From CBDUZS01 sp965371785 (lineage in GTDB: Bacteria > Fermentibacterota > Fermentibacteria > Fermentibacterales > JCC-6), in assembly GCA_965371785.1 (NCBI GenBank), contig CBDUZS010000004.1:8385-72384 (forward strand): a stretch of DNA of 64,000 nucleotides, read 5' to 3'. The notes beneath the pieces are model-generated. The model made no database searches, was not told the origin of the DNA, and saw only the letters and a program-made list of their open reading frames with translations. Positions 17,040 through 26,517 of this stretch are shown in pieces (position 1 is the stretch's first letter; every line of letters begins with the position of its first letter). A program made the translations under genes and the position numbers.

Positions 17040-20000
17040 TCAGTACCTGACTCTGAATCGCTCCGTACCGACTTCCCTTATCTCCTTCTTGTACTTTTCA
17101 CCGTGGGTAAGGGGGGGCTGAATTGAAGCAGCCTTCAATCCGGTGACCGGAACCACAAGACTTCCAGGTCCGGAGTGCTTTCGTTCCTGGCCTGTGTTCC
17201 AGTAGTACATCACGAATTCCCCGAGGCCTCGAGAAACTGCATTGCTCATCTCGGTCGTGACATCATCTGAGACTTCGAGCCCGAGTTCTCTCGCAAGAAT
17301 TGTCAGAACTTCTTTGCCTGAAAGACCGGATGGAGGTTCGACTGCTCGTGGAAAGCTGTTCACGCTGCCCTCGAAATTCAGCCGTGTTCCCCTTGTCTCG
17401 AGGAATGTCGAACCAGGAAGAACGACGTCCGCGTACTGCGTTGTCTCGGTGTCCGTCCAGTCAACTGCTGCCAGGAATTCGACGTTGCTGAACCAGCCAC
17501 CGGTCCGGCCCCAGGCCATCGGGTCTTCACCGATGATCAGGGCTGCCTTGATAACACCCTCATCCAGAACCCTCCTGAGTTCCTGATGGGTGGAAACTCC
17601 ATTCCCTGAAACAACCGGAATCCTGCCTGGTCTGAAGGCCGGATCGGCACCGGTTGCCTCCAGAGCAGCACTGTTGCTGATAATCCTGGGAAGAAGCAGT
17701 TCGGTCCGGATACCGGCACCTCTGAGGAGCACGACGAAATTCGCCAGTGTTTCCATATCTCCCGGGGCACTGTCCTGTGGTCTATCCGGGCTGTGGATGA
17801 AAACGATTCTTCCGGCTGCGCGAATGATGTCTGCAGCAGCCCGAATGTTTTCCTCGTCTACTCCCGACATCGCAGAAGCACTTTCGGGAGTTACATTTCT
17901 TGATGCAAGGAATTCCTCTGCTCTCTGGAGAGATTCAGTCTTCAGGTATTCTTCATCGATCAGTACCTGCATGATTCCATTCCAGAGAATCGAGCTGCGT
18001 CCCCGCATGGGATCAAGAGCGACCGTAGCAAGAAGTTGATCGGTGCTGTCGAGAGTGGAGTTGGATACGATCAGCTTGGCACCGGACTTGACTGCAGAAA
18101 CAACATCCACCGCAAGCACGAGGTGATCGGTCTCCATGGCCGTGTTGTTGCAGATTATCAGGTCCGCTGCAGCCAGACAGCTCCGGTCAGCAGTGGACGC
18201 CGTGAAGCCGAATGATGCATCGAGCATCCCGGCTTCTTTCCCGGTGCCGAGAATCGAAAGGGAGCCGATGTTGCCGGTTCCGATCCCCTCCCTCGCGATT
18301 CTACCAGCAAGGTAGAGCTCCTCGCACGTCAGCTCCGGGGAAACGAATACGGCAACACTCCCTGGGCCATGCATCCGAGCGACGTTCCCGAGGGAAGCAG
18401 CAATCAGCTCAGAAGCCTCGAGTACGTCCACCTGCCTTCGAGAGCTGCCGGTTCGGATTTCAGCGGATGAAATCCTTTTCTGCCTGATGAACAGTTCGTG
18501 CCCGAATCTTCCATACCTGCACAGGTACTCGCCGGGTACACCGGAATTCGAAATGTAGTATCTCTCTTCACCGAACTTCTTGACCTCGAAGGAGCAGGCA
18601 AGCGAACAGAATCCGCAGTGCGCCGATACACTCTCAGAGCACAATGCAGCCCTTCCGGGGAATGGATACTTTGCAGTGAGAGCACCCGTAGGACATGCAT
18701 CTATGCAGTTTCCGCAACTGACACAGCTGGTCTCGACAAGCGGGTCCTTCATCGCCGGGCGCATCTCCGTCCTGAACCCTCTGCCAACCAGGCCGATAGC
18801 CGAGATCGGGAGGATTCGGGCACACGTTCTGATACATCTGGAACAGAGGATACATTTGTTGGGGTCGTACACCAGGTACGGATGCCTCTCATCTACGCTG
18901 TGTTTCCTGACGTAGCCCTTGTACCTCTCCATGTCCACGCCGTATTCCTCGGCGTAGAGCCTCAGGTCGCAATCGTCGAACCTGATGCAGCCGCACGAAA
19001 GGCATCTGTCGCATTCGTGCACGTTATCCTCGTACTCGAACCCGGTTGAAACCTCCGTGAAATTACCCCTGCGATCATCGACAGCAATCGTGTGCACTTC
19101 ATGCCGTGGGCTTTCCTTCACATCACCCAGTTCCGTTTTTCCCGGTTTTACCCAGAATTCCTTCTTCACTACAAAGCTTCTCTGTGGGGGATCTTCCCCA
19201 ATGAGGAAGGAGTGTACCGCATCAGCTGCCAGGTGGCCGTCCCTTATCGCGTCGATGACAACCGTGGGTCCGTCGTCAGCGGCATCACCACCTGCGAAAA
19301 CCCCCTCCTGGTTCGTTTTCATCGTCATGGTGTCTACTACGTAGGTGTTCCATTTCGTCAGCTCGATATCGTTTCCGTCAATCTTCGTAAGACCGTCCAG
19401 AACAGTGTTCTGGCCAATCGCAGGTAGAGCTGTGTCACAGGGCAGATCGAACTCCGATCCCTCGAGCGGCACGGGGCGGCGCCTTCCGGAGTCATCGGGT
19501 GCACCAAGCTTCATCCTGATGCATCTGAGAGCCAGAAGTCTGCCGTTCTCCTCGATTATGCCTACGGGAGCCGCGAGTTCCATGATCTCAATGCCTTCCT
19601 CGAGACAATCAGCGATCTCCATCTCATCTGCAGGCATTTCAGCCTTGGTTCGCCTGTAGAGAACGATCACCTTTTCCGCTCCCAGTCTCCAGGCAGTTCT
19701 GGCGACGTCCATGGCAGTGTTTCCACCGCCTATCACCACGATCGTTCCCGTGACTGGTTCGCGGGTTACAGCCTTCTCGGTGAGGAAGTCGGCGCCTGTT
19801 ACAATACCCTCTGTATCGAATTCCCCTTCCACCCGCATAGGTTTGCCCGTCCAGGCTCCGGCCGCGATGTACACGGCATCATGCTTCTCCCGCAATTCGT
19901 CGAGAGTTACATCCCTGCCTACTCTTACACCGCAACTAATCCGGGCACCCGTTCGGCAGATGTACTCGACTTCGGCATCGAGAACATCATCCGGCAGCCT

Positions 20001-20714
20001 GTACTCGGGGATACCGTATCTGAGCATTCCACCAGAACGCTCCATTGCTTCGTACAGAGAAACCCTGTGCCCCCTTCTGCCGAGGAACCAGGCAGCGGTA
20101 AGGCCTGATGGTCCTGCTCCCACAATGCCCACGGTTTTCCCGCTCGGGGGGGCACATTCCGGCATGCCATCGTAAGTGCCTGGAGCATCCGTGACGAACC
20201 TCTTCACCGCGTTGATGCCAACAGGACTGTCCACGTCCTCCCTTCGGCATACGACTTCACATTTTCTGACACACACCCGCCCGCATGACGCGGGAAACGG
20301 GTTGGACTCGCGTATGAGATCAACTGCCTTTCGGTACTCCCCCATCGCAGAGAGCGCGATGTAACCCTGGGCATCAACGTTGGCGGGACAGCCCTCGAGG
20401 CAGGGAGACTGGCAATCAGCGTAATGGTTCGACAAAAGCAGCTCCAGTGCGGTTTTCCTTGAAGCCAGTACCCTTTCGTTCCGGGTCTCGATCTCCATCC
20501 CGGGGGCGATTCTGGTTGCACAGGCCGGAACGAGATTCCAGCGTCCTTTCACCTCGACCACGCATACGAAGCACGAGCCGTAGGGCTCCAGTTCCGGAGA
20601 GTGACAGAGCGTGGGAATTTCGTCGAGATCGTTTTCCCTTACCACCTCCAGAATCGTTTTTCCAGGAGCAGCCTCTATACCGGTTCCGTTGATCGTAAGT
20701 CTGATATTCTCCAT
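17040..20714 (-). CDS. NuoG/FdhA-like subunit with internal GltD-type flavin module
   Basis: Large redox protein (1224 residues). It has an N-terminal 2Fe-2S domain (CHSPELEPYGSCFVC near 38), then a GltD-like module (about 95-540; CGRVC, GAGPSG, GGGNTAMD) expected to bind FAD and NAD(P). Next come Cys-rich and 4Fe-4S motifs (CILCSRCIRTC near 622, CVSCGNCIDACP near 660, CGFCSLAC near 698), and finally a molybdopterin-oxidoreductase fold (700-1224) resembling NuoG. I see no obvious catalytic Cys or Sec ligand to molybdenum, so the last part may be structural. The start at 20714 has AGGGAG six bases upstream and lies ten bases after the NuoF-like stop; the open frame runs further upstream to 20774. 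With NuoE and NuoF it should form a soluble NAD(P)H-oxidising assembly. Confidence 0.88.
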   Translation of the reverse strand: MENIRLTINGTGIEAAPGKTILEVVRENDLDEIPTLCHSPELEPYGSCFVCVVEVKGRWNLVPACATRIAPGMEIETRNERVLASRKTALELLLSNHYADCQSPCLEGCPANVDAQGYIALSAMGEYRKAVDLIRESNPFPASCGRVCVRKCEVVCRREDVDSPVGINAVKRFVTDAPGTYDGMPECAPPSGKTVGIVGAGPSGLTAAWFLGRRGHRVSLYEAMERSGGMLRYGIPEYRLPDDVLDAEVEYICRTGARISCGVRVGRDVTLDELREKHDAVYIAAGAWTGKPMRVEGEFDTEGIVTGADFLTEKAVTREPVTGTIVVIGGGNTAMDVARTAWRLGAEKVIVLYRRTKAEMPADEMEIADCLEEGIEIMELAAPVGIIEENGRLLALRCIRMKLGAPDDSGRRRPVPLEGSEFDLPCDTALPAIGQNTVLDGLTKIDGNDIELTKWNTYVVDTMTMKTNQEGVFAGGDAADDGPTVVIDAIRDGHLAADAVHSFLIGEDPPQRSFVVKKEFWVKPGKTELGDVKESPRHEVHTIAVDDRRGNFTEVSTGFEYEDNVHECDRCLSCGCIRFDDCDLRLYAEEYGVDMERYKGYVRKHSVDERHPYLVYDPNKCILCSRCIRTCARILPISAIGLVGRGFRTEMRPAMKDPLVETSCVSCGNCIDACPTGALTAKYPFPGRAALCSESVSAHCGFCSLACSFEVKKFGEERYYISNSGVPGEYLCRYGRFGHELFIRQKRISSAEIRTGSSRRQVDVLEASELIAASLGNVARMHGPGSVAVFVSPELTCEELYLAGRIAREGIGTGNIGSLSILGTGKEAGMLDASFGFTASTADRSCLAAADLIICNNTAMETDHLVLAVDVVSAVKSGAKLIVSNSTLDSTDQLLATVALDPMRGRSSILWNGIMQVLIDEEYLKTESLQRAEEFLASRNVTPESASAMSGVDEENIRAAADIIRAAGRIVFIHSPDRPQDSAPGDMETLANFVVLLRGAGIRTELLLPRIISNSAALEATGADPAFRPGRIPVVSGNGVSTHQELRRVLDEGVIKAALIIGEDPMAWGRTGGWFSNVEFLAAVDWTDTETTQYADVVLPGSTFLETRGTRLNFEGSVNSFPRAVEPPSGLSGKEVLTILARELGLEVSDDVTTEMSNAVSRGLGEFVMYYWNTGQERKHSGPGSLVVPVTGLKAASIQPPLTHGEKYKKEIREVGTERFRVRY

Positions 20715-20724
20715 GGCCAGCTCC

Positions 20725-22503
20725 CTAGCTCTTATAGACTGCGTCGAAGTTGCAGCTGCTGATGCACTTGCCACACTTGACGCATTTCGAGTTGTCTACC
20801 GTATGCAGCCCCTTCGGTTCACCCTGAATCGCATCGACGGGGCAGGCTTTGGCACAAAGAGTGCAGCCGATGCATTTCGATCCATCGATATGGAATTCGA
20901 CAAGAGCTGAACATACGCCTGCCGGGCAGCATCCATCGTTGATGTGCTGCTCGTACTCGGAAAGGTAGTAGCGAATAGTGGAGAGAGCGGGATTGGGAGC
21001 TGACTGACCAAGACCACAGAGGCTTGCCTCCATGATACTCTTCCCCAGCGTGCCGAGCTTCTCGATGTCATCAGGTTCACCCTCGCCCTTTGTGATTCTC
21101 GTCAGGATCTCGAGCATCCTGAGGGTGCCGATTCTGCAGAACGTGCACTTCCCGCACGATTCGTTCTGGGTGAACTCCAGGAAGAACCTGGCGATTTCGA
21201 CCATGCATATGGAATCGTCCATCACCACTAGCCCACCAGAGCCCATGATGGCTCCGGTTGCAGGTATCGATTCGAAATCAACGGGCGTGTCGCCAAGGGA
21301 AGCGGGGATGCAGCCGCCGGATGGACCACCCATCTGCACGGCCTTGAACTCACGCCCCTCCTTGATTCCACCGCCGATTTTGAAGACGAGATCGTTTATC
21401 GTCGTTCCCATGGGAACCTCTGCCAGCCCACCATGAATAACCTTGCCGGCAAGAGCGAAAACTTTTGTGCCCGTACTCTTCTCGGTTCCATACGAGGCAT
21501 ACGCCTTCGCACCGTTCATGAGAATCCAGGGCACGTTGGCATAAGTTTCGACGTTGTTGTTGTTCGTCGGCTTCCTCCAGAGCCCCTTCTCCGCGGGAAA
21601 CGGAGGTCTGATTCTGGGCATGCCCCGCTGGCCTTCTATCGAAGCGAAGAGAGCCGTCTCCTCACCGCAGACGAACGCTCCCGCTCCCTGCTTTATCTTG
21701 AGGTCGAAGTCGAAGCCGGAACCGAGAATGTCTTTTCCCAGGTACCCTTTCTCCCTGGCGCTTTCGATTGCGATCGTCAGGCGCCTGATTGCCAGGGGAT
21801 ATTCCGCCCGGCAGTAGACGTACCCGTAGGTTGCACCTATGGCTTTTGCACAAACGATCATTCCCTCGAGCACCGAGTGCGGATCTCCCTCGAGGATGGA
21901 CCGATCCATGAATGCGCCGGGATCACCCTCGTCGGCATTGCAGACCACGTACTTGACGTCCCCCTCGTTGCCGGCGGCAAAGGACCATTTAAGTCCCGTG
22001 GGGAATCCTGCGCCTCCTCTTCCCCTCAGCCCCGAATCCTTGATTATCTGGATGATCTCGTCAGTAGACAGCTCCAGAAGAGCTTTACGGATGCCCTGAT
22101 ATCCTCCAGAGGACTCGTATTCGTCTATGGACTCGGGATCAATTGTACCGCAGTTCCTGAGAACGATCCTGCTCTGGAGGTCGAGAAAACCCTTCTCCGA
22201 GCCGTAGGTCGACCCGTCGGGAGAGATGCCGTACACAACGCTCGCGGTCAGCTCCTGACCATCAACAACGTGGCATCTGAATATCTCCTCTGCCAGGTCT
22301 GGAGTTGCTTCGCCGTAGACTACACGGGCGTCACCCTCTCGAACCTCGAGCAGGGGCTCTTTGTAACACATGCCTATGCAGCCCGTACTGGAGAGTTCGA
22401 AGGTTCCCGGATTCTCATCCGAGAGTTCCGTAAGTTTATCGTAGGTTGCCCTCGCGCCGGCTGACAAACCGCAAGTTCCCATTCCGATAATGATTTTCTT
22501 CAT
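20725..22503 (-). CDS. nuoF: NuoF/HydB-like NADH-binding diaphorase subunit
   Basis: 592 residues. An N-terminal thioredoxin-like 2Fe-2S domain (Cys near 11, 42 and 46) precedes the NuoF core with the FMN/NADH motif GRGGAGFPTGLKW near 155 and the CNADEGDPGAF segment. The C-terminal region has ESCGKCTFCRIGT for a 4Fe-4S cluster, then two extra ferredoxin motifs (CIGCTLCAKACP, CVKCGKCISSC). This is the HydB/HndC architecture of electron-bifurcating diaphorases. It overlaps the NuoE-like gene by four bases. No hydrogenase catalytic subunit is present, so the partner is the NuoG/GltD-like protein. Confidence 0.93.
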   Translation of the reverse strand: MKKIIIGMGTCGLSAGARATYDKLTELSDENPGTFELSSTGCIGMCYKEPLLEVREGDARVVYGEATPDLAEEIFRCHVVDGQELTASVVYGISPDGSTYGSEKGFLDLQSRIVLRNCGTIDPESIDEYESSGGYQGIRKALLELSTDEIIQIIKDSGLRGRGGAGFPTGLKWSFAAGNEGDVKYVVCNADEGDPGAFMDRSILEGDPHSVLEGMIVCAKAIGATYGYVYCRAEYPLAIRRLTIAIESAREKGYLGKDILGSGFDFDLKIKQGAGAFVCGEETALFASIEGQRGMPRIRPPFPAEKGLWRKPTNNNNVETYANVPWILMNGAKAYASYGTEKSTGTKVFALAGKVIHGGLAEVPMGTTINDLVFKIGGGIKEGREFKAVQMGGPSGGCIPASLGDTPVDFESIPATGAIMGSGGLVVMDDSICMVEIARFFLEFTQNESCGKCTFCRIGTLRMLEILTRITKGEGEPDDIEKLGTLGKSIMEASLCGLGQSAPNPALSTIRYYLSEYEQHINDGCCPAGVCSALVEFHIDGSKCIGCTLCAKACPVDAIQGEPKGLHTVDNSKCVKCGKCISSCNFDAVYKS

Positions 22504-22988
22504 GGAAGATCTCCCGACCTCTCCTCTGCCCTTTTGTACTCCCTGAGAAGTTTTCTGAGAATTGCGGGAGTCAATCTGCCATGGGTGTCATCGTTGACCA
22601 TTATGACGGGGGCGAGAGAACAGCAGCCTATGCAGGCAACCGTGAACAGCGTGAAGAGGCCATCCTCAGTGGTTCCACCGACTTCGATACCCAGTTCATC
22701 CTCTATGGTCTCGATTATCATCTTTGAATCTGAAACGTGGCATGCTGTTCCGGCGCACGCTCTGATCAGGTTCTTGCCCATGGGCTGGAGTCTGAACTGG
22801 CTGTAGAAAGTAATGACGCCGTACACTTCGGATTCAGGAATTCCAGTGACACCGGAAATGTAGCCAATCGCTCTCCGGGGGACGTAACCGAAATGATCCT
22901 GTGCGGACTGCAGTAATGGGATCAGCTCACCCGGAGCACCGTCGTATCGCCAGAGACGGTAACTGAAATTCTCCTGCTTGACAGCCGT
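22500..22988 (-). CDS. nuoE: NuoE/HydC-like 2Fe-2S subunit, start unresolved
   Basis: Thioredoxin-like 2Fe-2S subunit of the diaphorase. The conserved core is clear: EVYGVITFYSQF, then CAGTACHV and later CIGCCSLAPV, giving the four Cys ligands. The first usual start in frame is a GTG at 22826, but family-like sequence continues upstream (PGELIPLLQSAQDHFGYVP), and the frame is open to 23039 with no ATG, GTG or TTG. A ribosome-binding-like GGGAGAGGA lies just before an ACG codon at 22988, used here as a provisional start. An altered start codon or sequence error is equally possible. The gene ends overlapping nuoF. Confidence 0.75.
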   Translation of the reverse strand, partial: TAVKQENFSYRLWRYDGAPGELIPLLQSAQDHFGYVPRRAIGYISGVTGIPESEVYGVITFYSQFRLQPMGKNLIRACAGTACHVSDSKMIIETIEDELGIEVGGTTEDGLFTLFTVACIGCCSLAPVIMVNDDTHGRLTPAILRKLLREYKRAEERSGDLP

Positions 22989-23107
22989 GGTTTCCTCTCC
23001 CTTCTCCAGCTTTCGACGGGCTGGATCATCCTCTATCCGTTACGTTCCGACCGGTCATGGCAGACGGGTCGAAACCATCGCATTTCAGGTTGGGTTTACC
23101 GGGAGGC

Positions 23108-24100
23108 TCAGTCCTCCATCAGCTTGATGACCCTTGCTTCGCGTACGCGGAGAACGCCATCGATCTGGTTCAGTTTCTCGATAATCCTGGGTGTACGACC
23201 CACTGCGCCATGCCCGGTTATCATGCCTACGAGTTTCGAGCCATTCTCGATAACATCGCAGAAGAGAACTCCTTCGATGAAGAAGACCGTCGTGAAGATC
23301 GTCTGGATTGCGTCCTTGTCGATATCGACGATTATGTAGCTTGTCGTTCCCGGCTGCTTCAGAGCGCTTGCCCTGGCACTTCTCTTTACCGCTTTCTCGT
23401 ACACATCGATGAACTCGTTTACATCCCTGTCCAGTTTCGGTCTTTCTATCTGCGACAGGGAGGACACTTCGATGCCATCCATGGCAGCGATTCGAGCGAA
23501 CAGCTCCTTTATCTCATCCTGGGAGGATGCCTGGGCAAGGATGATGATATCGAAGTCACCTCTGACCGCCTCGCAGGTCTGGATACCATCCATCATGTAG
23601 AGATCGGTGAATATCTCCATGCTCCGGTCGGTATCCGTGATACGTATGGTGAGGTACGCACTGACCGATTCGCGTATTGCAGGTTCATCCGCCGATGTGC
23701 CATCCCTGCTCTCGACACCGGTTGTGCCCGGTGAGAGTTCATCGAGGGCACTCACCAGCTCGGATATCTCGAACGGTTTGTCGAGGTACCCGGTGTTGTG
23801 CTCGGAAAGCGCGGTAGCCATCAATCTTTCATCACCGAATCCCGTTATCACCAGCACTGGAAGATCCGGATACTGGTTCTTAATGACCTTGAGGATCTTC
23901 AGCCCGTCGATATCCGGCATGAAGATGTCGGTTACGAGGTAATCGTAGGTTACGCCCTCTTTCCTTGCCCTGTTGAGCTCGTGGATTGCCGAGATGCCAT
24001 CGGGACAGGCAACTGCTGTGTAATCCTCCTGAGTGAGACCGATGGTGAGATTCCGCCTGATCTCGGCCTCGTCATCGATAATCAGTACTCGGCCTTTCAA
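23108..24100 (-). CDS. Response regulator with two Lrp/AsnC-type ligand-sensing domains
   Basis: 330 residues: a receiver domain (DDE near 9-11, phosphoacceptor Asp58, KP near 108), then two segments that read as Lrp/AsnC RAM-type ligand-binding domains (about 145-225 and 248-330; each runs strand, helix, GI or GV, then a conserved GD/DIIILA- or GS-like strand). There is no helix-turn-helix or enzymatic output domain. It lies between nfnB and the nuoE-like gene on the same strand, so it is made with the redox enzymes. It probably integrates phosphorylation with binding of a small molecule such as an amino acid and acts by protein contact. The RAM assignment is by pattern only. Confidence 0.75.
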   Translation of the reverse strand: MKGRVLIIDDEAEIRRNLTIGLTQEDYTAVACPDGISAIHELNRARKEGVTYDYLVTDIFMPDIDGLKILKVIKNQYPDLPVLVITGFGDERLMATALSEHNTGYLDKPFEISELVSALDELSPGTTGVESRDGTSADEPAIRESVSAYLTIRITDTDRSMEIFTDLYMMDGIQTCEAVRGDFDIIILAQASSQDEIKELFARIAAMDGIEVSSLSQIERPKLDRDVNEFIDVYEKAVKRSARASALKQPGTTSYIIVDIDKDAIQTIFTTVFFIEGVLFCDVIENGSKLVGMITGHGAVGRTPRIIEKLNQIDGVLRVREARVIKLMED

Positions 24101-24196
24101 TGGGACCCTCCTAATTAATGGTTATCCTGCAGTGGAGTAAACGCTACAGGCCGCCCACCGTTGAAGTCAAGCTGTTTCTTCCCTTCTGCGCCCGCA

Positions 24197-25663
24197 CTAC
24201 TGGTGTACGGCATCGGTAACATCCATTGCTTCTGCCAGATTGCTCCATCTTCCCGTATTCAGAAAGATGTTCATGGCTTTCGCAGCCGTTCGCCCATGAC
24301 CCATTGCCAGGATCACCGTGGCTGCTCCAAGGACTATGTCTCCTCCCGCAAACACTCCTCTTACGGATGTCTGTCCGGTTTCCTCGTTAATGATAATCCC
24401 GCCCCACCTCGTAACCTCCAGCTCGGGGAATACACTGGGGACAAGAGGGTTGGGGCTGTTGCCGATTGCGACCAGAACCGCATCCGTTTCGAGAATGTAC
24501 TCGGAGCCCTCAATGGGAATCGGTCTTCTCCTGCCGGAGGAATCCGGTTCACCGAGTTCCATTCGAATGACTTCCATGCTCTTGACCCAGCCTGAGTCAT
24601 CACCGATGAGCCGAACAGGATTGTTCAGGAGGTGGAACTCGATGCCCTCTTCCCGGGCATGGTGGATCTCCTCGAGCCTTGCAGGCATCTGTTCCTCCGC
24701 CCTCCTGTACACGATCAGCGAATGCTCTGCTCCAAGCCTGAGAGCTGTTCTGGCGCAGTCCATCGCCACGTTGCCGCCACCGACGGTTACTACCTTTTTC
24801 GCTCGGAAGATGGGAGTGTCAGCGCGTGGAAACTCGTAAGCCTTCATGAGGTTCGCCCTGGTGAGGTACTCGTTGGCGGAGTACACTCCGAGAAGGTTCT
24901 CTCCAGGGACCTTCATGAACCTCGGAAGGCCCGCTCCCGTTGCGATGAAAACGGAATCGAATTGATCGATGAACACATCCATCGGCGTTGTCATGCCTAC
25001 AACGAAGTTGTACCTGAATTTGACACCGAGGCTCTCGAGGTAGTCGACTTCCTTCTGCACAATGGCCTTGGGAAGCCTGAACTCCGGGATGCCGTACACC
25101 AGCACGCCGCCAGCCTTGTGGAGAGCCTCGAAAACGGTAACCTCGTGACCGTTCTTCACGAGATCTCCCGCAACGGTCAGACCCGCAGGACCCGAACCGA
25201 CAACCGCCACTGTCCTGCCGGTAGGTTTTGCCGGCTCGGGCAGCTCGAATCTGTTCTGCTCCCTTTCCCAGTCGGCGAGAAATCTTTCCAGTTTTCCTAT
25301 CATCACCGAATCGCAGGGATTCTTTCTAGCCTTTCCGACCGTGCAGGTAAGCTGGCACTGTTCCTCCTGGGGGCAAACTCTACCGCAAACTGCCGGCAGC
25401 AGATTCCCGTCCTTGAGGATGCGGACACCCTTCTGGAAGTCTCCCTCTTCGATCGCTCCGATGAACCCCGGGATGTCGATCCTTACCGGGCAGCCATCGA
25501 CACAGAACGGAATCTTGCATTGAAGGCACCTCTTTGCCTCCTGTATCGCCATTTCAGGGGTGTAGCCGAGAGGCACTTCCTTTACATTCTTCACCCTGTC
25601 CTCTGGAGCCTGTTCCGGCATGTCTACGGGTGGAATTGCGAGCCTTTCCTTTGCGCTCAGCAT
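24197..25663 (-). CDS. nfnB: NfnB/SudA-like NADPH-binding subunit (GltD family)
   Basis: 488-residue flavoprotein of the GltD family, the large subunit of NADH-dependent reduced ferredoxin:NADP oxidoreductase or sulfide dehydrogenase. It shows an N-terminal double 4Fe-4S domain (CLQCKIPFCVDGCPV near 46, CGRVCP, CQLTC), FAD site GSGPAG near 155, NADPH site GGGNVAMD near 290 and the final GGDIVLG/ATVILAMG block. It overlaps the NfnA gene by seven bases, with a GGAGGTGATC ribosome-binding site. Length and order fit NfnAB and not glutamate synthase, which would need a large GltB subunit that is absent here. Confidence 0.92.
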   Translation of the reverse strand: MLSAKERLAIPPVDMPEQAPEDRVKNVKEVPLGYTPEMAIQEAKRCLQCKIPFCVDGCPVRIDIPGFIGAIEEGDFQKGVRILKDGNLLPAVCGRVCPQEEQCQLTCTVGKARKNPCDSVMIGKLERFLADWEREQNRFELPEPAKPTGRTVAVVGSGPAGLTVAGDLVKNGHEVTVFEALHKAGGVLVYGIPEFRLPKAIVQKEVDYLESLGVKFRYNFVVGMTTPMDVFIDQFDSVFIATGAGLPRFMKVPGENLLGVYSANEYLTRANLMKAYEFPRADTPIFRAKKVVTVGGGNVAMDCARTALRLGAEHSLIVYRRAEEQMPARLEEIHHAREEGIEFHLLNNPVRLIGDDSGWVKSMEVIRMELGEPDSSGRRRPIPIEGSEYILETDAVLVAIGNSPNPLVPSVFPELEVTRWGGIIINEETGQTSVRGVFAGGDIVLGAATVILAMGHGRTAAKAMNIFLNTGRWSNLAEAMDVTDAVHQ

Positions 25664-26517
25664 CCCTGATCACCTCCCTCGTTACACTTGCAGCCGCTTC
25701 GCGAGTAGTGATCCATGGCCTGTGATTCATGCTCGATGTATGAACTGAGCCTCAGTGTAAGCTCGTCGAAATCGACTCCGTGTCCGTCGAATTCAGGGCC
25801 GTCTACGCATGCGAATTTCGTCTCGCCGTTGACCGTGACGCGGCAGCAGCCGCACATGCCGGTACCGTCTATCATTATCGGGTTCAGGCTCACTACCGTA
25901 GGGATACCGAGCTCCTTGGTGAGCAGACTTACGAATTTCATCATAACCGGGGGACCTATGGCAAACACCTGATGAATCTTCTCGCCCCGGTCCGAGACCA
26001 TCTGGATTGCATCCGTGACAAGCCCCTTCATTCCGTAGCTTCCATCATCAGTGGTGATAATCACTTCGTCGCTGACACCAGTCATCTCCTCTTCGAGGAT
26101 AAGGAGATTCCGGGAACGGGCGCCGAGAATGCTGATAATCCTGTTGCCTGCCTCCTTGAGAGCCTTCGTTATCGGGTACAGGGGAGCGTTGCCGATACCG
26201 CCTCCCACGCACAGAACGGTACCTACCTTCTCGATATGTGTTGCTTTGCCCAGAGGTCCGGTAACATCGGGTATGGAATCACCCTCTTCGAGCCTGGACA
26301 TCTGAACGGTGCTCTTCCCGACAGCCTGCACTACGAGCGTTATCGTTCCCTCATCGGGATCCGAATCAGCGATGGTGAGCGGGATTCGTTCCCCTTCTTC
26401 ACATATTCTCACGATAACGAACTGACCCGGTTTTCTGTACCTGGCGACTTCAGGCGCGGTTATCCTGTACCTGTGGATATCCGGTCCGAGTATTTCCTTG
26501 GATACGATCACATGCAT
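25657..26517 (-). CDS. nfnA: NfnA/SudB-like FAD/2Fe-2S subunit
   Basis: Ferredoxin-NADP-reductase-type subunit with an N-terminal FAD barrel (KPGQFVIVR), a nucleotide-binding GGGIGNAP segment, GPPVMM, and a C-terminal 2Fe-2S loop (CGCCRVTV and a later Cys). With NfnB it interconverts NADH plus reduced ferredoxin and NADPH by flavin-based bifurcation. The ATG at 26517 is preceded by GGGAGGTG and was preferred over a GTG at 26535. It is the first gene of the minus-strand operon, so its promoter should lie in 26518-26680. Confidence 0.92.
   Translation of the reverse strand: MHVIVSKEILGPDIHRYRITAPEVARYRKPGQFVIVRICEEGERIPLTIADSDPDEGTITLVVQAVGKSTVQMSRLEEGDSIPDVTGPLGKATHIEKVGTVLCVGGGIGNAPLYPITKALKEAGNRIISILGARSRNLLILEEEMTGVSDEVIITTDDGSYGMKGLVTDAIQMVSDRGEKIHQVFAIGPPVMMKFVSLLTKELGIPTVVSLNPIMIDGTGMCGCCRVTVNGETKFACVDGPEFDGHGVDFDELTLRLSSYIEHESQAMDHYSRSGCKCNEGGDQGC

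Noticed and set aside
17040..22988. Electron-bifurcating hydrogenase HydABC
   Set aside because: No H-cluster motifs are present; the large subunit has a molybdopterin-type C terminus and GltD module.
24197..26517. Glutamate synthase (GltBD) assignment
   Set aside because: No GltB large subunit; the partner is an FAD/2Fe-2S subunit, as in NfnAB.
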